Part shown: positions 56,371 to 64,000 of the stretch, piece after piece
How positions within the stretch are numbered: the stretch's first letter is position 1
How the letters are laid out: the number at the start of each line of letters is the position of its first letter
NCBI RefSeq assembly: GCF_019039255.1
Contig: NZ_CP077062.1
Span: forward strand, 1-64,000
DNA from: Nocardioides panacis
Lineage (GTDB): Bacteria; Actinomycetota; Actinomycetes; Propionibacteriales; Nocardioidaceae
DNA length: 64,000 nt
Reading direction: 5' to 3'
Position numbers and translations under genes: made by a program
Notes under the pieces: generated by a model
The model's database searches: none
What the model was told of the DNA's origin: nothing
Seen by the model: only the letters and a program-made list of their open reading frames with translations

Positions 56371-57186
56371 ATGAGCCAGCACTGGGACCCCGACCGCTAC
56401 CTGGTCTACGCCGACGAGCGCGGCCGGCCGTTCGTCGACCTGCTCGCCCGGGTGGGTGCGGCCGCGCCGGCCCGGGTCGTCGACCTCGGCTGCGGGCCGG
56501 GGAACCTGACCGCCCTGCTCGCGCAGCGCTGGCCGGCCGCCGAGGTGGTCGGCGTGGACTCCTCGCCGGAGATGGTGGCGCGCGCGGTCGACGTACCCGG
56601 GGTGCGCTGCGAGCAGGGCGACCTGCGCACCTGGCGGCCCGAGCGCCCCGTCGACGTGTTGTTCTCCAACGCCACCCTCCAGTGGGTGCCCGGGCACCTC
56701 GACCTGCTCCCGGACCTGGTCGGGCAGGTCGCCCCGGACGGCTGGCTCGCCTTCCAGGTGCCCGGCAACCACGGGGAGCCCAGCCACGTGCTGCTGCACG
56801 AGCTGGCCGCGGACCCGCGCTTCGCCGGCTTCACCGAGGGCGTCGCCCGGCCGCACTCCCACGACCCGGGCGTGTACGCCGACCGGCTGCGCGACCTCGG
56901 GCTGGAGGTGGACGCCTGGGAGACGACGTACCTGCACCTGCTGCCCGGCGAGGACCCGGTGTTCACCTGGATCAGCGGCACCGGCGCCCGCCCGACGCTG
57001 CAGGCGCTGCCCGACGACCTGCGCGCGGTGTTCGTCGAGGAGTACAAGGCGCTGCTGCGCGAGGCTTACCCGCCCGGTCCGCACGGCACCACCCTGCCGT
57101 TCCGCCGCGTCTTCGTCGTCGCCCACCCGTCACCCGTGCACCGCGACACGCGTGTTCCCGCTGCACGAGTGACGGGTCGGCGATGA
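56371..57186 (+). CDS. tam: Trans-aconitate 2-methyltransferase
   Basis: 271 residues from ATG 56371. SAM motif I ARVVDLGCGPGNLTALL is followed by VVGVDSSPEMVARA and DVLFSNATLQWVPGH, the Tam hallmark. LAFQVPGNHGEPSH is also conserved in the family. It methylates trans-aconitate, relieving inhibition of aconitase. It is divergent from marR with operator palindromes between, and its stop overlaps the next start. Confidence 0.88.
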   Translation: MSQHWDPDRYLVYADERGRPFVDLLARVGAAAPARVVDLGCGPGNLTALLAQRWPAAEVVGVDSSPEMVARAVDVPGVRCEQGDLRTWRPERPVDVLFSNATLQWVPGHLDLLPDLVGQVAPDGWLAFQVPGNHGEPSHVLLHELAADPRFAGFTEGVARPHSHDPGVYADRLRDLGLEVDAWETTYLHLLPGEDPVFTWISGTGARPTLQALPDDLRAVFVEEYKALLREAYPPGPHGTTLPFRRVFVVAHPSPVHRDTRVPAARVTGRR

Positions 57187-57560
57187 GGATCCACCACGTG
57201 CAGGTGTCGTGCCCGCCCGGCGGCGAGGACCTCGCCCGCCGGTTCTACGGCGAGGGCCTCGGGCTGCCCGAGGTCCCCAAGCCGCCGGCGCTGGCGACCC
57301 GGGGCGGCTGCTGGTTCCGCGGCGCCGACGGGGGCGGCGTCGAGGTGCACGTGGGGGTCGAGACCGGGTTCACGCCGGCCCGCAAGGCGCACCCGGCCTT
57401 CCTGCTCGAGGACGGCGCGGCGCTCGACGCGACCGGCGTACGGCTGGAGCGGCTGGGGTTCGTCGTGGACCGCACCGAGGAGCACACGTTCCCGGGGCAC
57501 CGCCGGTTCCACGCCGCCGACGGCCACGGCAACCGGGTAGAGCTGCTCGCGGTTTTCTGA
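57183..57560 (+). CDS. VOC/glyoxalase family protein
   Basis: 125 residues from ATG 57183, coupled to tam (ATGA). IHHVQVSCPPGGEDLARRFYGEGLGLPEV and the C-terminal RFHAADGHGNRVELLA are typical of small VOC proteins (glyoxalase or fosfomycin-resistance fold). Metal-ligand candidates are His5, Glu (VEVHV) and a C-terminal Glu. Substrate unknown. It probably shares the MarR-controlled transcript. Confidence 0.82.
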   Translation: MRIHHVQVSCPPGGEDLARRFYGEGLGLPEVPKPPALATRGGCWFRGADGGGVEVHVGVETGFTPARKAHPAFLLEDGAALDATGVRLERLGFVVDRTEEHTFPGHRRFHAADGHGNRVELLAVF

Positions 57561-57574
57561 CGGCGAGCCTCGCT

Positions 57575-57595
57575 ACCTACGGTTGCGTAGGTTAC
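57575..57595. promoter_or_regulatory. TetR-type operator upstream of the acyl-ACP desaturase
   Basis: The site contains the palindrome CCTACG-N4-CGTAGG, 30 bp before the GTG start. The reverse complement matches the site in front of the tetR gene at 60718-60738 in 20 of 21 positions. This strongly suggests that the TetR protein represses both genes. Confidence 0.8.
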
Positions 57596-57624
57596 CGTCG
57601 AAGGAAGCGACGCGAGGAGACGAA

Positions 57625-58567
57625 GTGAGCGGACCGATGAGCACGACCCAGCTGCTGCTCGAGCTGGAGCCGGTGGTCGAGACGAACCTCAACCGGCACC
57701 TGTCGATGGCCAAGGAGTGGTTCCCCCCACGAGTACGTCCCGTGGAGCGACGGCCGCAACTTCGACGGCCCGCTCAACGGTGACCCGTGGACGGTCGAGG
57801 ACTCCCAGATGTCCGACGTCGCGCGCTCCGCGCTGATCGTCAACCTGCTCACCGAGGACAACCTCCCGAGCTACCACCACGAGATCGCCACGCTCTTCGG
57901 CCGGGAGGCCGCCTGGGGCGACTGGGTGCACCGCTGGACCGCGGAGGAGGGTCGGCACGGCATCGCGATCCGCGACTACCTGCTGACCTCCCGGGCCGTC
58001 GACCCGATCCAGCTCGAGCGGCTCCGGATGGACCACATGTCCACCGGCTACACCGCGCTGCACGACGACATGATCCGGTCCCTGGCCTACGTCTCGTTCC
58101 AGGAGCTGGCCACCCGGGTCTCGCACCGCAACACCGGCAAGATCACCGGCGACGCGGTCGGTGACCAGCTGCTCGCCCGGGTCGCGGCCGACGAGAACCT
58201 GCACATGGTCTTCTATCGCAACCTGCTCGGCGCGGCCCTGGAGCTCGACCCCAGCCAGACGATGCGCGCGATCACCGACGTGGTGACGAACTTCGCGATG
58301 CCCGGCACCGACATCGCCGGCTTCCAGCGCAAGGCCGTCGAGATGGCGATCGCCGGCGTCTACGACATCCGCCAGCACCGCGACGACGTGGTCGCGCCCG
58401 TGCTGCGGTTCTGGAACGTCTTCGAGATCGAGGGCCTCGACGCCGAGGGCGAGCGGGCCCGCACCGAGCTGACCGACTTCATGGCCGAGCTCGAGAAGCA
58501 GGCGCTCCGCTTCGAGGACAAGCGGGACGCGCTGAAGGCCCGGATGGCCGCCCGCGCCGAGCGCTGA
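57625..58567 (+). CDS. Acyl-ACP desaturase (DesA-type, apparent frameshift)
   Basis: About 313 residues after repair, starting at GTG 57625 with GAGGAGACG upstream (internal ATG 57637 possible). Di-iron ligands: a Glu in LLTEDNLPSYHHEI, then EEGRHG, and DENLHMVFYRN in the second half, as in plant-type acyl-ACP desaturases. The frame breaks at C6 57723-57728; removing one C gives EWFPHEYVPWSDGRNFDG. It introduces a double bond into acyl-ACP or mycolate-type chains. A shared operator with the TetR gene at 60.0 kb indicates regulation by that protein. Confidence 0.92.
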
Positions 58568-58627
58568 GCTTCCCCGGGGAGTCGGATAACCGGTCGCCCG
58601 CGGGCGCCGCGGTTGAGACCATCGCGC

Positions 58628-59206
58628 ATGCACTTCGTGTTCGTCTTCGGTCCGCCCGCCGTCGGGAAGATGACGGTGGGCCGCGCGCTGGCCGCCCGCA
58701 CCGGCTACAAGCTGCTGCACAACCACATGACCGTGGAGCCGGTGCTGGGGATCTTCGAGTTCGGCTCGCCGCCGTTCGGCCGGCTGGTGAACGAGTTCCG
58801 GCGCCGGGTCATCGAGGAGGCCCTCGCCGCCGACCTCGACGGCCTGGTGTTCACGATGGTCTGGGGCCTCGAGCTCGACGTGGACCGCGCCCTCGTCTCG
58901 TCGTACGTCGACCTGGTGCAGGGCGCAGGCGGACGCGTGTCGTTCGTCGAGCTCTACGCCGACCTGGCCGAGCGCCTGGTCCGGAACCGCACCGAGCTGC
59001 GGCTCGCCGAGAAGCGCTCGAAGCGCGACCTGGAGTTCTCGCACGGCAACGTGCTGGCGCTCGAGGAGAGCTACGTCATGAACACCGGGGGAGACCGCAC
59101 GGTGGGCCAGGACGTGCTCGACGGGTGCGAGCACCTGCGGATCGACAACACCACGCTCTCCGCCGACGAGGTGGCCGACCGGGTCGTGGCGGCGCTGGGG
59201 CTGTGA
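58628..59206 (+). CDS. P-loop kinase-like protein (AAA/shikimate-kinase-like)
   Basis: 192 residues from ATG 58628. Walker A GPPAVGKMTVGRAL is followed by LLHNHMTVEPVLGIFEFG and a lid-like basic segment (RNRTELRLAEKRSKRD). This small P-loop family is common in bacteria and is usually called AAA family ATPase or kinase-like. The phosphate acceptor is unknown. Confidence 0.78.
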   Translation: MHFVFVFGPPAVGKMTVGRALAARTGYKLLHNHMTVEPVLGIFEFGSPPFGRLVNEFRRRVIEEALAADLDGLVFTMVWGLELDVDRALVSSYVDLVQGAGGRVSFVELYADLAERLVRNRTELRLAEKRSKRDLEFSHGNVLALEESYVMNTGGDRTVGQDVLDGCEHLRIDNTTLSADEVADRVVAALGL

Positions 59207-59210
59207 CGCC

Positions 59211-59969
59211 TCAGGCGTGGGCGCGCACGCACCAGGCGGACGCCTCGATCTCGAACGGGCCGTCCGGCAGCCGCTGCGCGCAGCGCGCCCGGAGCTCCTC
59301 GCGACGGTCGGGGCCGAGCCGGGCGACGTACGCACCGGCGGGCCCGACCCCCAGCGTGTAGGGCGCCCACCAGTCCTCGAAGTCGGTGAACCCCACCCGC
59401 ACGCTCAGCACGCCCGGCCGCGCGTCGGGCAGGCCGGCCTCGGCGAACAGCGCGGCCAGGTGTCCTTCGCGGGTCCCGGGCAGGCGGGACTCGTCGAGCG
59501 CGCCGGGGTCGAGGTCCTTGACCGCCTCCCAGAACGCGGACAGCGGGCCGCCGCCGGAGGAGTGGTCCCAGACGCTGGCCGCCACGGTCCCGCCGGGCCG
59601 GGTCACCCGGGCCATCTCGCGCAGGCCGGCCACCGGGTCGGCCATGAAGTGCACGACGAGCTGCGCGAGCGCCAGGTCGAACGCGTCGTCCTCGAAGGGC
59701 AGGTGCTCGGCGGCGGCCTCGCGGACGTCGAGACCGGGCAGCCGCTCGCGCACCGACGCCACGAACGGCTCCGACGGGTCCACCGCCGCGACCGCGTCGA
59801 CGCCGAGCAGCCCGACCAGCGGCACGGTGAGCGCCCCGGGCCCGCAGCCGACGTCCAGCGCGCGCTGCCCCGGCCGGGGGCCGAGGAGGTCGACGAACTG
59901 CTCGGCCAGGGGCGAGGAGAACCGGCCCATGAACCGGGCATAGGCGTCGGCGGTGACGTCGAAGGTCAC
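59211..59969 (-). CDS. Class I SAM-dependent methyltransferase
   Basis: 252 residues. AYARFMGRFSSPLAEQFVDLLG precedes motif I ALDVGCGPGALTVPL; AAEHLPFEDDAFDLALAQLVVHF is motif II of the UbiE/Methyltransf_11 type; GGTVAASVWDHSSGGGP follows. Convergent with the P-loop gene, stops 4 bp apart. Substrate unknown. Confidence 0.85.
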   Translation of the reverse strand: MTFDVTADAYARFMGRFSSPLAEQFVDLLGPRPGQRALDVGCGPGALTVPLVGLLGVDAVAAVDPSEPFVASVRERLPGLDVREAAAEHLPFEDDAFDLALAQLVVHFMADPVAGLREMARVTRPGGTVAASVWDHSSGGGPLSAFWEAVKDLDPGALDESRLPGTREGHLAALFAEAGLPDARPGVLSVRVGFTDFEDWWAPYTLGVGPAGAYVARLGPDRREELRARCAQRLPDGPFEIEASAWCVRAHA

Positions 59970-60001
59970 GTCCCGACTCTAGGGCGCCGGAGCCGGTCCG
60001 G

Positions 60002-60682
60002 CTATGGCGTGCGCGAGCGCAGCGTCGGCGCGGGCTGCAGCCCGGCCAGCCCGTGCCAGGCCAGGTTCACCAGGTGCGCCGCGACGACGTCCTTGGACGG
60101 CTCCCGGGCGTCGAGCCACCACTGGCCCGTCGTACCGACCATCCCGACCAGCATCTGGGCGTACATCGGAGCGGCCCGGTCGTCGAGGCCGCGGGCGGTG
60201 AACTCCGCGGCCAGGATGTGCTCGACCCGGGAGGCGACGTCCCCGATGATCGAGACGAACGAGCCGGACGCCGAGCCGACCGGGCTGTCCCGGACCAGGA
60301 TCCGGAAGCCGTCCGAGGACTGCTCGATGTAGTCGAGCAGCGCGAGGGTGGCCTGCTCCAGCAGCACGCGTGGGTGCCCGCCGGTCAGCGACTCCTGCAT
60401 CAGCGCGAGCAGGCTGCGCACCTCGCGGTCCACCACCACGGCGTACAGCCCCTCCTTGCCGCCGAAGTGCTCGTAGACCACCGGCTTGGAGACCCCGGCG
60501 CGGGCCGCGACCTCCTCGACCGACGTGCCGTCGAAGCCGCGCTGCGCGAACAGCCCGCGGGCAGTCCCGATGAGCTGCTCGCGCCGCTGCGCCGCCGTCA
60601 TCCGGCTGCGCGCCGGACGACGGCCCAGCGTCTCGTCGGGCAGCTCCCCGCCGTCGCTCGCAGGGGTGGACGGTGGCGTCAT
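60002..60682 (-). CDS. TetR-family regulator, MadR-like, probable desaturase repressor
   Basis: 226 residues from ATG 60682 (ATG 60601, MTAAQRREQL, is the alternative). The HTH is LFAQRGFDGTSVEEVAARAGVSKPVVYEHFGGKEGLYAVVVDREV. The C-terminal domain has LDYIEQSSDGFRILVRDSP and WWLDAREPSKDVVAAHLVNLAWHGL, close to what I recall of mycobacterial MadR (Rv0472c), an acyl-CoA-responsive repressor of desA genes. Its own operator is upstream and recurs before the acyl-ACP desaturase. The place next to glmU matches Rv1019 in M. tuberculosis, so the exact orthology is open. Confidence 0.85.
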   Translation of the reverse strand: MTPPSTPASDGGELPDETLGRRPARSRMTAAQRREQLIGTARGLFAQRGFDGTSVEEVAARAGVSKPVVYEHFGGKEGLYAVVVDREVRSLLALMQESLTGGHPRVLLEQATLALLDYIEQSSDGFRILVRDSPVGSASGSFVSIIGDVASRVEHILAAEFTARGLDDRAAPMYAQMLVGMVGTTGQWWLDAREPSKDVVAAHLVNLAWHGLAGLQPAPTLRSRTP

Positions 60683-60717
60683 GGGGTCCTCAGGAGGTCG
60701 GGGCTACCGACGCGAAC

Positions 60718-60738
60718 GTAACCTACGCAACCGTAAGT
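60718..60738. promoter_or_regulatory. TetR-type operator upstream of the madR-like gene
   Basis: GTAACCTACGCAACCGTA (from 60718) is identical for 18 bp to the reverse complement of the desaturase site and lies 36 bp before the tetR start. The core is CCTACG-N4-CGTAAG, one mismatch from a perfect palindrome. Indicates autoregulation. Confidence 0.8.
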
Positions 60739-60812
60739 TCCTAGGTGTCCCAGGCGCGGGACGTGCGCCCACCGGCGGCCGGGCCCTACTCTTGGCCGCG
60801 TTCCCGATGCAG

Positions 60813-60895
60813 TCCCCGGTTGGTCTGTCGGTAGGGCCCGCCGCACTTTGAATGCGGATAAAGCGACGTAGGTTCGACTCCTACCCGGGGAGCCA
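60813..60895 (+). tRNA. tRNA-Gln (anticodon TTG)
   Basis: Acceptor TCCCCGG pairs with CCGGGGA, discriminator G, CCA encoded (60893-60895). The D stem is GGTC/GGCC, the anticodon stem CCGCA/TGCGG with loop CTTTGAA (anticodon TTG), and the T arm GTAGG-TTCGACT-CCTAC. The length is 83 nt because the variable region is ten nucleotides and one extra base lies before the anticodon stem. The tRNA-Gln/glmU association is known in mycobacteria. Confidence 0.85.
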
Positions 60896-60932
60896 GTGCT
60901 CAGTCCAGCGTCCCCGATCGGCAGGAGAGACC

Positions 60933-62453
60933 GTGACCGACCCGGCCCCGCAGCACCCCCGTCCCGCAGCCGTGGTGGTGCTCGCCGCCGGCAACGGGAC
61001 CCGGATGAGGTCCAAGCTGATGAAGGTGCTGCACCCGGTCGGCGGCCGCAGCATGATCGGCCACGTGCTCACCGCGGCGCTGCACGTCGAGCCGGCGTAC
61101 CTCGTCGCGGTGGTCGGCAACAGCCGGGAGCAGGTCGGCCCGCACATCCTCGAGCAGGTGCCGAGCGCGCTGCTGGCCGTGCAGGAGACCCAGGAGGGCA
61201 CCGGGCACGCGGTCCGCGTCGCCCTGGACGCGCTCCGCGAGGCCGCCGGTACGACGGACGGGGTGGTCGTGGTGATGGCGGGGGACACCCCGCTGATGCA
61301 GGGCGAGACGCTCACCGGGCTGGTCGAGGCGCACGCGGCGGCCGGGCAGGCCGTCACGGTGCTGACCGCCGAGGTGCCCGACCCGTTCGGCTACGGCCGG
61401 ATCCTGCGCGACGAGTCGGGGGCGGTCACCGCGATCGTCGAGGAGAAGGAGGCCACCCCCGAGCAGGCGGCGGTGCGCGAGATCAACAGCGGCATCTTCG
61501 CCTTCGACGGGGCCTTCCTGGCCGACGCGCTGGCCCGGATCACCAACGACAACGCCAAGGGCGAGTACTACCTCACCGACGTGGTGCACATCGCCCGCGG
61601 GGACGGCCGGGCCGTCGGGGCGCACCGGATCGTCGACGTGATGCAGACCGAGGGCGTCAACGACCGCGCCCAGCTGGCCGGGCTGGGCGCCGAGCTGAAC
61701 CGCCGGGTCCTGGACCGCTGGATGCGCGCGGGGGTGACGGTGGTGGACCCGGCGACCACCTGGATCGACGCCGACGTGGTGCTGGAGCGGGACGTGACGA
61801 TCCTGCCCGGGGTGCAGCTGCTCGGCGCGACGGTGGTCGGCGAGGACGCCGTCGTCGGACCGGACTGCACGCTCAAGGACGTCGAGGTCGGTCCCGGCGC
61901 GAAGGTCGTCCGCACGCACGGCGAGCTGGCGGTGATCGGGGCGCGGGCGAGCGTCGGGCCGTTCTCCTACCTCCGGCCCGGCACCGAGCTCGGGGCCGGC
62001 GGCAAGATCGGCGGCTTCGTGGAGACCAAGAACGCCCAGATCGGCGACGGCGCCAAGGTGCCGCACCTCTCCTACGTCGGGGACGCCGAGATCGGTGCGG
62101 GTGCCAACATCGGCGCCGGCACGATCTTCGCCAACTACGACGGCGTCACGAAGAGCCGCACCAAGATCGGCAAGCAGGCCCGGACCGCCTCGAACAACAC
62201 GTTCGTCGCCCCGGTGGAGGTCGGCGACGGCGCGGCCACGGGTGCCGGGACCGTCGTACGGCGGGACGTGCCCGCCGGCGCGCTGGCGGTGTCGGCCGGT
62301 CCCCAGCGGGAGATTCCGGGCTGGACCCTGCGCAAGCGGGCCGGCACGCCGATGGCCGCGGCGGCCGAGGCAGCGCTCGCCGCGAGTGCGACGTCTCACA
62401 CGGACCCCACCGGGTTGGCCCGGGACGACGACTCCGGGGCACAATCCGAGTAG
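60933..62453 (+). CDS. glmU: Bifunctional N-acetylglucosamine-1-phosphate uridyltransferase / glucosamine-1-phosphate acetyltransferase
   Basis: 506 residues from GTG 60933 (GGAGAG site). The N-terminal pyrophosphorylase has VVVLAAGNGTRMRSKLMKVLHPVGG and VVMAGDTPLM. The C-terminal left-handed beta-helix carries SYLRPGTELG, KIGGFVETKNAQIG and GAGTIFANYDGVTKSRTKIG with acetyltransferase residues. The C-terminal tail (about 45 residues, ending DDDSGAQSE) is longer than in E. coli, as usual in actinobacteria. Makes UDP-GlcNAc for peptidoglycan. 43 bp before prs. Confidence 0.97.
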   Translation: MTDPAPQHPRPAAVVVLAAGNGTRMRSKLMKVLHPVGGRSMIGHVLTAALHVEPAYLVAVVGNSREQVGPHILEQVPSALLAVQETQEGTGHAVRVALDALREAAGTTDGVVVVMAGDTPLMQGETLTGLVEAHAAAGQAVTVLTAEVPDPFGYGRILRDESGAVTAIVEEKEATPEQAAVREINSGIFAFDGAFLADALARITNDNAKGEYYLTDVVHIARGDGRAVGAHRIVDVMQTEGVNDRAQLAGLGAELNRRVLDRWMRAGVTVVDPATTWIDADVVLERDVTILPGVQLLGATVVGEDAVVGPDCTLKDVEVGPGAKVVRTHGELAVIGARASVGPFSYLRPGTELGAGGKIGGFVETKNAQIGDGAKVPHLSYVGDAEIGAGANIGAGTIFANYDGVTKSRTKIGKQARTASNNTFVAPVEVGDGAATGAGTVVRRDVPAGALAVSAGPQREIPGWTLRKRAGTPMAAAAEAALAASATSHTDPTGLARDDDSGAQSE

Positions 62454-62496
62454 CCAGGCATTCCCCCCATCGGCCAAAGCACAGGAGAGTTCCGTC

Positions 62497-63481
62497 GTGA
62501 GCGGACTGAAGCGGACGACCGAGAAGAACCTGATGGTCTTCAGCGGCCGGGCACATCCCGAGCTGTCCGAGGAGGTCGCGGAGATGCTCGGCACCGGCCT
62601 GGTGCCGACGTCGGCCTACGAGTTCGCGAACAGCGAGATCTACGTCCGGTTCGAGGAGTCCGTGCGCGGCTCGGACGCGTTCGTGATCCAGAGCCACACG
62701 GCTCCGGTCAACGAGTGGATCATGGAGCACCTGATCATGGTCGACGCGCTCAAGCGGGCGTCGGCCAAGCGGATCACCGTGGTGATGCCGTTCTACGGCT
62801 ACGCCCGCCAGGACAAGAAGCACCGGGGCCGCGAGCCGATCTCGGCCCGGCTGATGGCCGACCTGTTCAAGACCGCGGGCGCCGACCGGCTGATCGCCGT
62901 GGACCTGCACACCGCGCAGATCCAGGGCTTCTTCGACGGTCCGGTCGACCACCTGATGGCGCTGCCGATCCTCTCCGAGCACGTGCGCGCGAAGTACGGC
63001 AACGAGAAGCTCGCGGTCGTGTCCCCGGACGCCGGCCGGATCAAGGTCGCCGAGCAGTGGTCCAGCCGGCTCGGGGGGCGCCCCGCTGGCCTTCATCCAC
63101 AAGACCCGCGACGTGAACCGGCCCAACGAGTCGGTGGCGAACCGGGTCGTCGGTGACGTGACGGACCGGATCTGCGTGCTGGTCGACGACATGATCGACA
63201 CCGGCGGCACGATCGTGAAGGCCACCGAGGCGCTGATGAACGACGGCGCCGCAGGCGTGATCATCGCCGCGACCCACGCGATCCTCTCCGACCCGGCCGT
63301 CGACCGGCTGAAGAACTGCTCGGCGGTCGAGGTGGTCGTCACCAACACGCTGCCGATCCCGCCGGAGCGCCAGTTCGACAAGCTCACGGTGCTCTCCATC
63401 GCGCCGCTGATCAGCCGGGCGATCCGCGAGGTCTTCGAGGACGGCTCGGTCACCAGCCTGTTCGACGGCCACGCGCAGTAG
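62497..63481 (+). CDS. prs: Ribose-phosphate pyrophosphokinase (apparent frameshift)
   Basis: About 327 residues after repair, from GTG 62497 (GGAGAG site). LMVFSGRAHPELSEEVA, ANSEIYVRFEESVRGSDAFV, MPFYGYARQDKKHRGREPISARL (ATP site) and LVDDMIDTGGTIVKA (PRPP motif) are intact. The frame breaks in G6 63073-63078; deleting one G gives SSRLGGAPLAFIHKTRD and completes the enzyme. As prs is normally essential, the break is almost surely a sequence error. Makes PRPP for nucleotide, His/Trp and decaprenyl-phosphoryl-arabinose synthesis. Confidence 0.96.
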
Positions 63482-63706
63482 CGGCCGGCCCGGGTCTGCA
63501 CCGGATTCGCGTGGACCCGCCGGCGTCGCTAGACTCGGGCAGTTGCCTCGGCGAGGGAGAGCTTCAGCTCCGTGATCGACGTGGTCCGGCCCGGTCTCCG
63601 ACCGTGTGGTCGCGCCCAGGTCTTGCGGCGCCTCTCCCCAGCTGAGCAGCACCCGACGTGCACACCGTGCAGAAGACGTGTCCAGATCAGCTGAGGAGCA
63701 AGTCCC

Positions 63707-64000
63707 GTGGCCCAGAGCGCCGACAGCAACATCACCGCAGAGTCCCGCACCGAGTTCGGCAAGGGCGCGGCCCGCCGCATCCGGCGCGCCAACAAGGTGC
63801 CCGCCGTTCTCTACGGTCACGGCACCGACCCGGTCCACATCACCCTGCCGGGCCACGACACGATGCTGGCCCTCAAGCACGGCGGCGCGAACGCCCTGCT
63901 GACGATCACCTTCGACGGCGCCGAGCAGATGGCGCTGCCCAAGCAGATCCAGAAGGACCCGATCCGGGGCTTCCTGGAGCACCTCGACCTGCTGATCGTC
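63707..64000 (+). CDS. rplY: 50S ribosomal protein L25/general stress protein Ctc, partial
   Basis: 98 residues visible from GTG 63707 (GAGGAG site); the gene continues past the window end. ITAESRTEFGKGAARRIRRANKVPAVLYGHG is the L25/Ctc start, which binds 5S rRNA; QKDPIRGFLEHLDLL matches the domain end, and a Ctc C-terminal extension probably follows. The 225 bp before it hold no gene and probably a separate promoter. Confidence 0.94.
   Translation, partial: MAQSADSNITAESRTEFGKGAARRIRRANKVPAVLYGHGTDPVHITLPGHDTMLALKHGGANALLTITFDGAEQMALPKQIQKDPIRGFLEHLDLLIV

Overview
The window is GC-rich (about 72%) actinobacterial chromosome with many GTG starts and many 4-bp ATGA/GTGA gene overlaps. Gene content and order point to Nocardioides or a close relative in Propionibacteriales (inference). 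I see no phage, transposase, integrase or CRISPR array. From about 24.6 kb onward the order follows, from memory, the Mycobacterium tuberculosis Rv0985c-Rv1019 neighbourhood: mscL, an SAF protein, an FmdB zinc ribbon, 5-formyl-THF cyclo-ligase, galU, moeA/glp, rimJ, glpR/sepX, pmt, rsmI, tatD, rpfB, rsmA, ispE, then prs/glmU/rplY and a TetR regulator. Lineage-specific blocks sit between these core genes.

Layout. 1-5.7 kb: a divergent, uncharacterised cluster. Leftward: a zinc-less MDR dehydrogenase, a 6-pyruvoyl-tetrahydropterin-synthase-like protein without the usual catalytic residues, a GT4 glycosyltransferase and a flippase-like membrane protein. Rightward: a CDP-alcohol phosphatidyltransferase and a membrane sulfatase/phosphotransferase. 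This looks like a surface (phospho)glycolipid pathway and is my best candidate for an undescribed system. 5.7-13 kb: ECF sigma/anti-sigma pair, secreted matrixin-like protease, GH13 glucosidase, and a GAF-GGDEF-EAL protein. 12.8-24.6 kb: LCP ligase, DUF222/HNH protein, TetR and PfpI genes, FUSC transporter, the glgC/glgA glycogen pair, an epimerase and small stress or membrane proteins. 24.6-35 kb: mscL, FmdB, penicillin acylase, then the galU-glp-moaC-mog-rimJ-glpR operon and tRNA-Ala. 35-41 kb: arylsulfatase, a DUF1269 protein and a second c-di-GMP protein. 41-49.6 kb: pmt, rsmI-tatD, rpfB, rsmA-ispE-ABC-F. 49.6-53.2 kb: an unusual 22-bp repeat block and an osmoprotectant ABC operon. 53.2-57.6 kb: an aromatic-lyase-like gene, an OCD-family gene and marR, divergent from tam. 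57.6-60.7 kb: an acyl-ACP desaturase and a TetR regulator that share an operator. 60.8-64 kb: tRNA-Gln, glmU, prs and rplY.

Sequence quality matters here. About 17 genes, including essential ones such as prs and glgC, carry an apparent frameshift, and each is repaired by deleting one base. Eleven lie in G/C runs of 6-7 and five in the context CTTC(C)AYG. I treat these as probable sequencing or consensus errors, give the coordinates of the reconstructed genes, and mark the likely indel in each entry.
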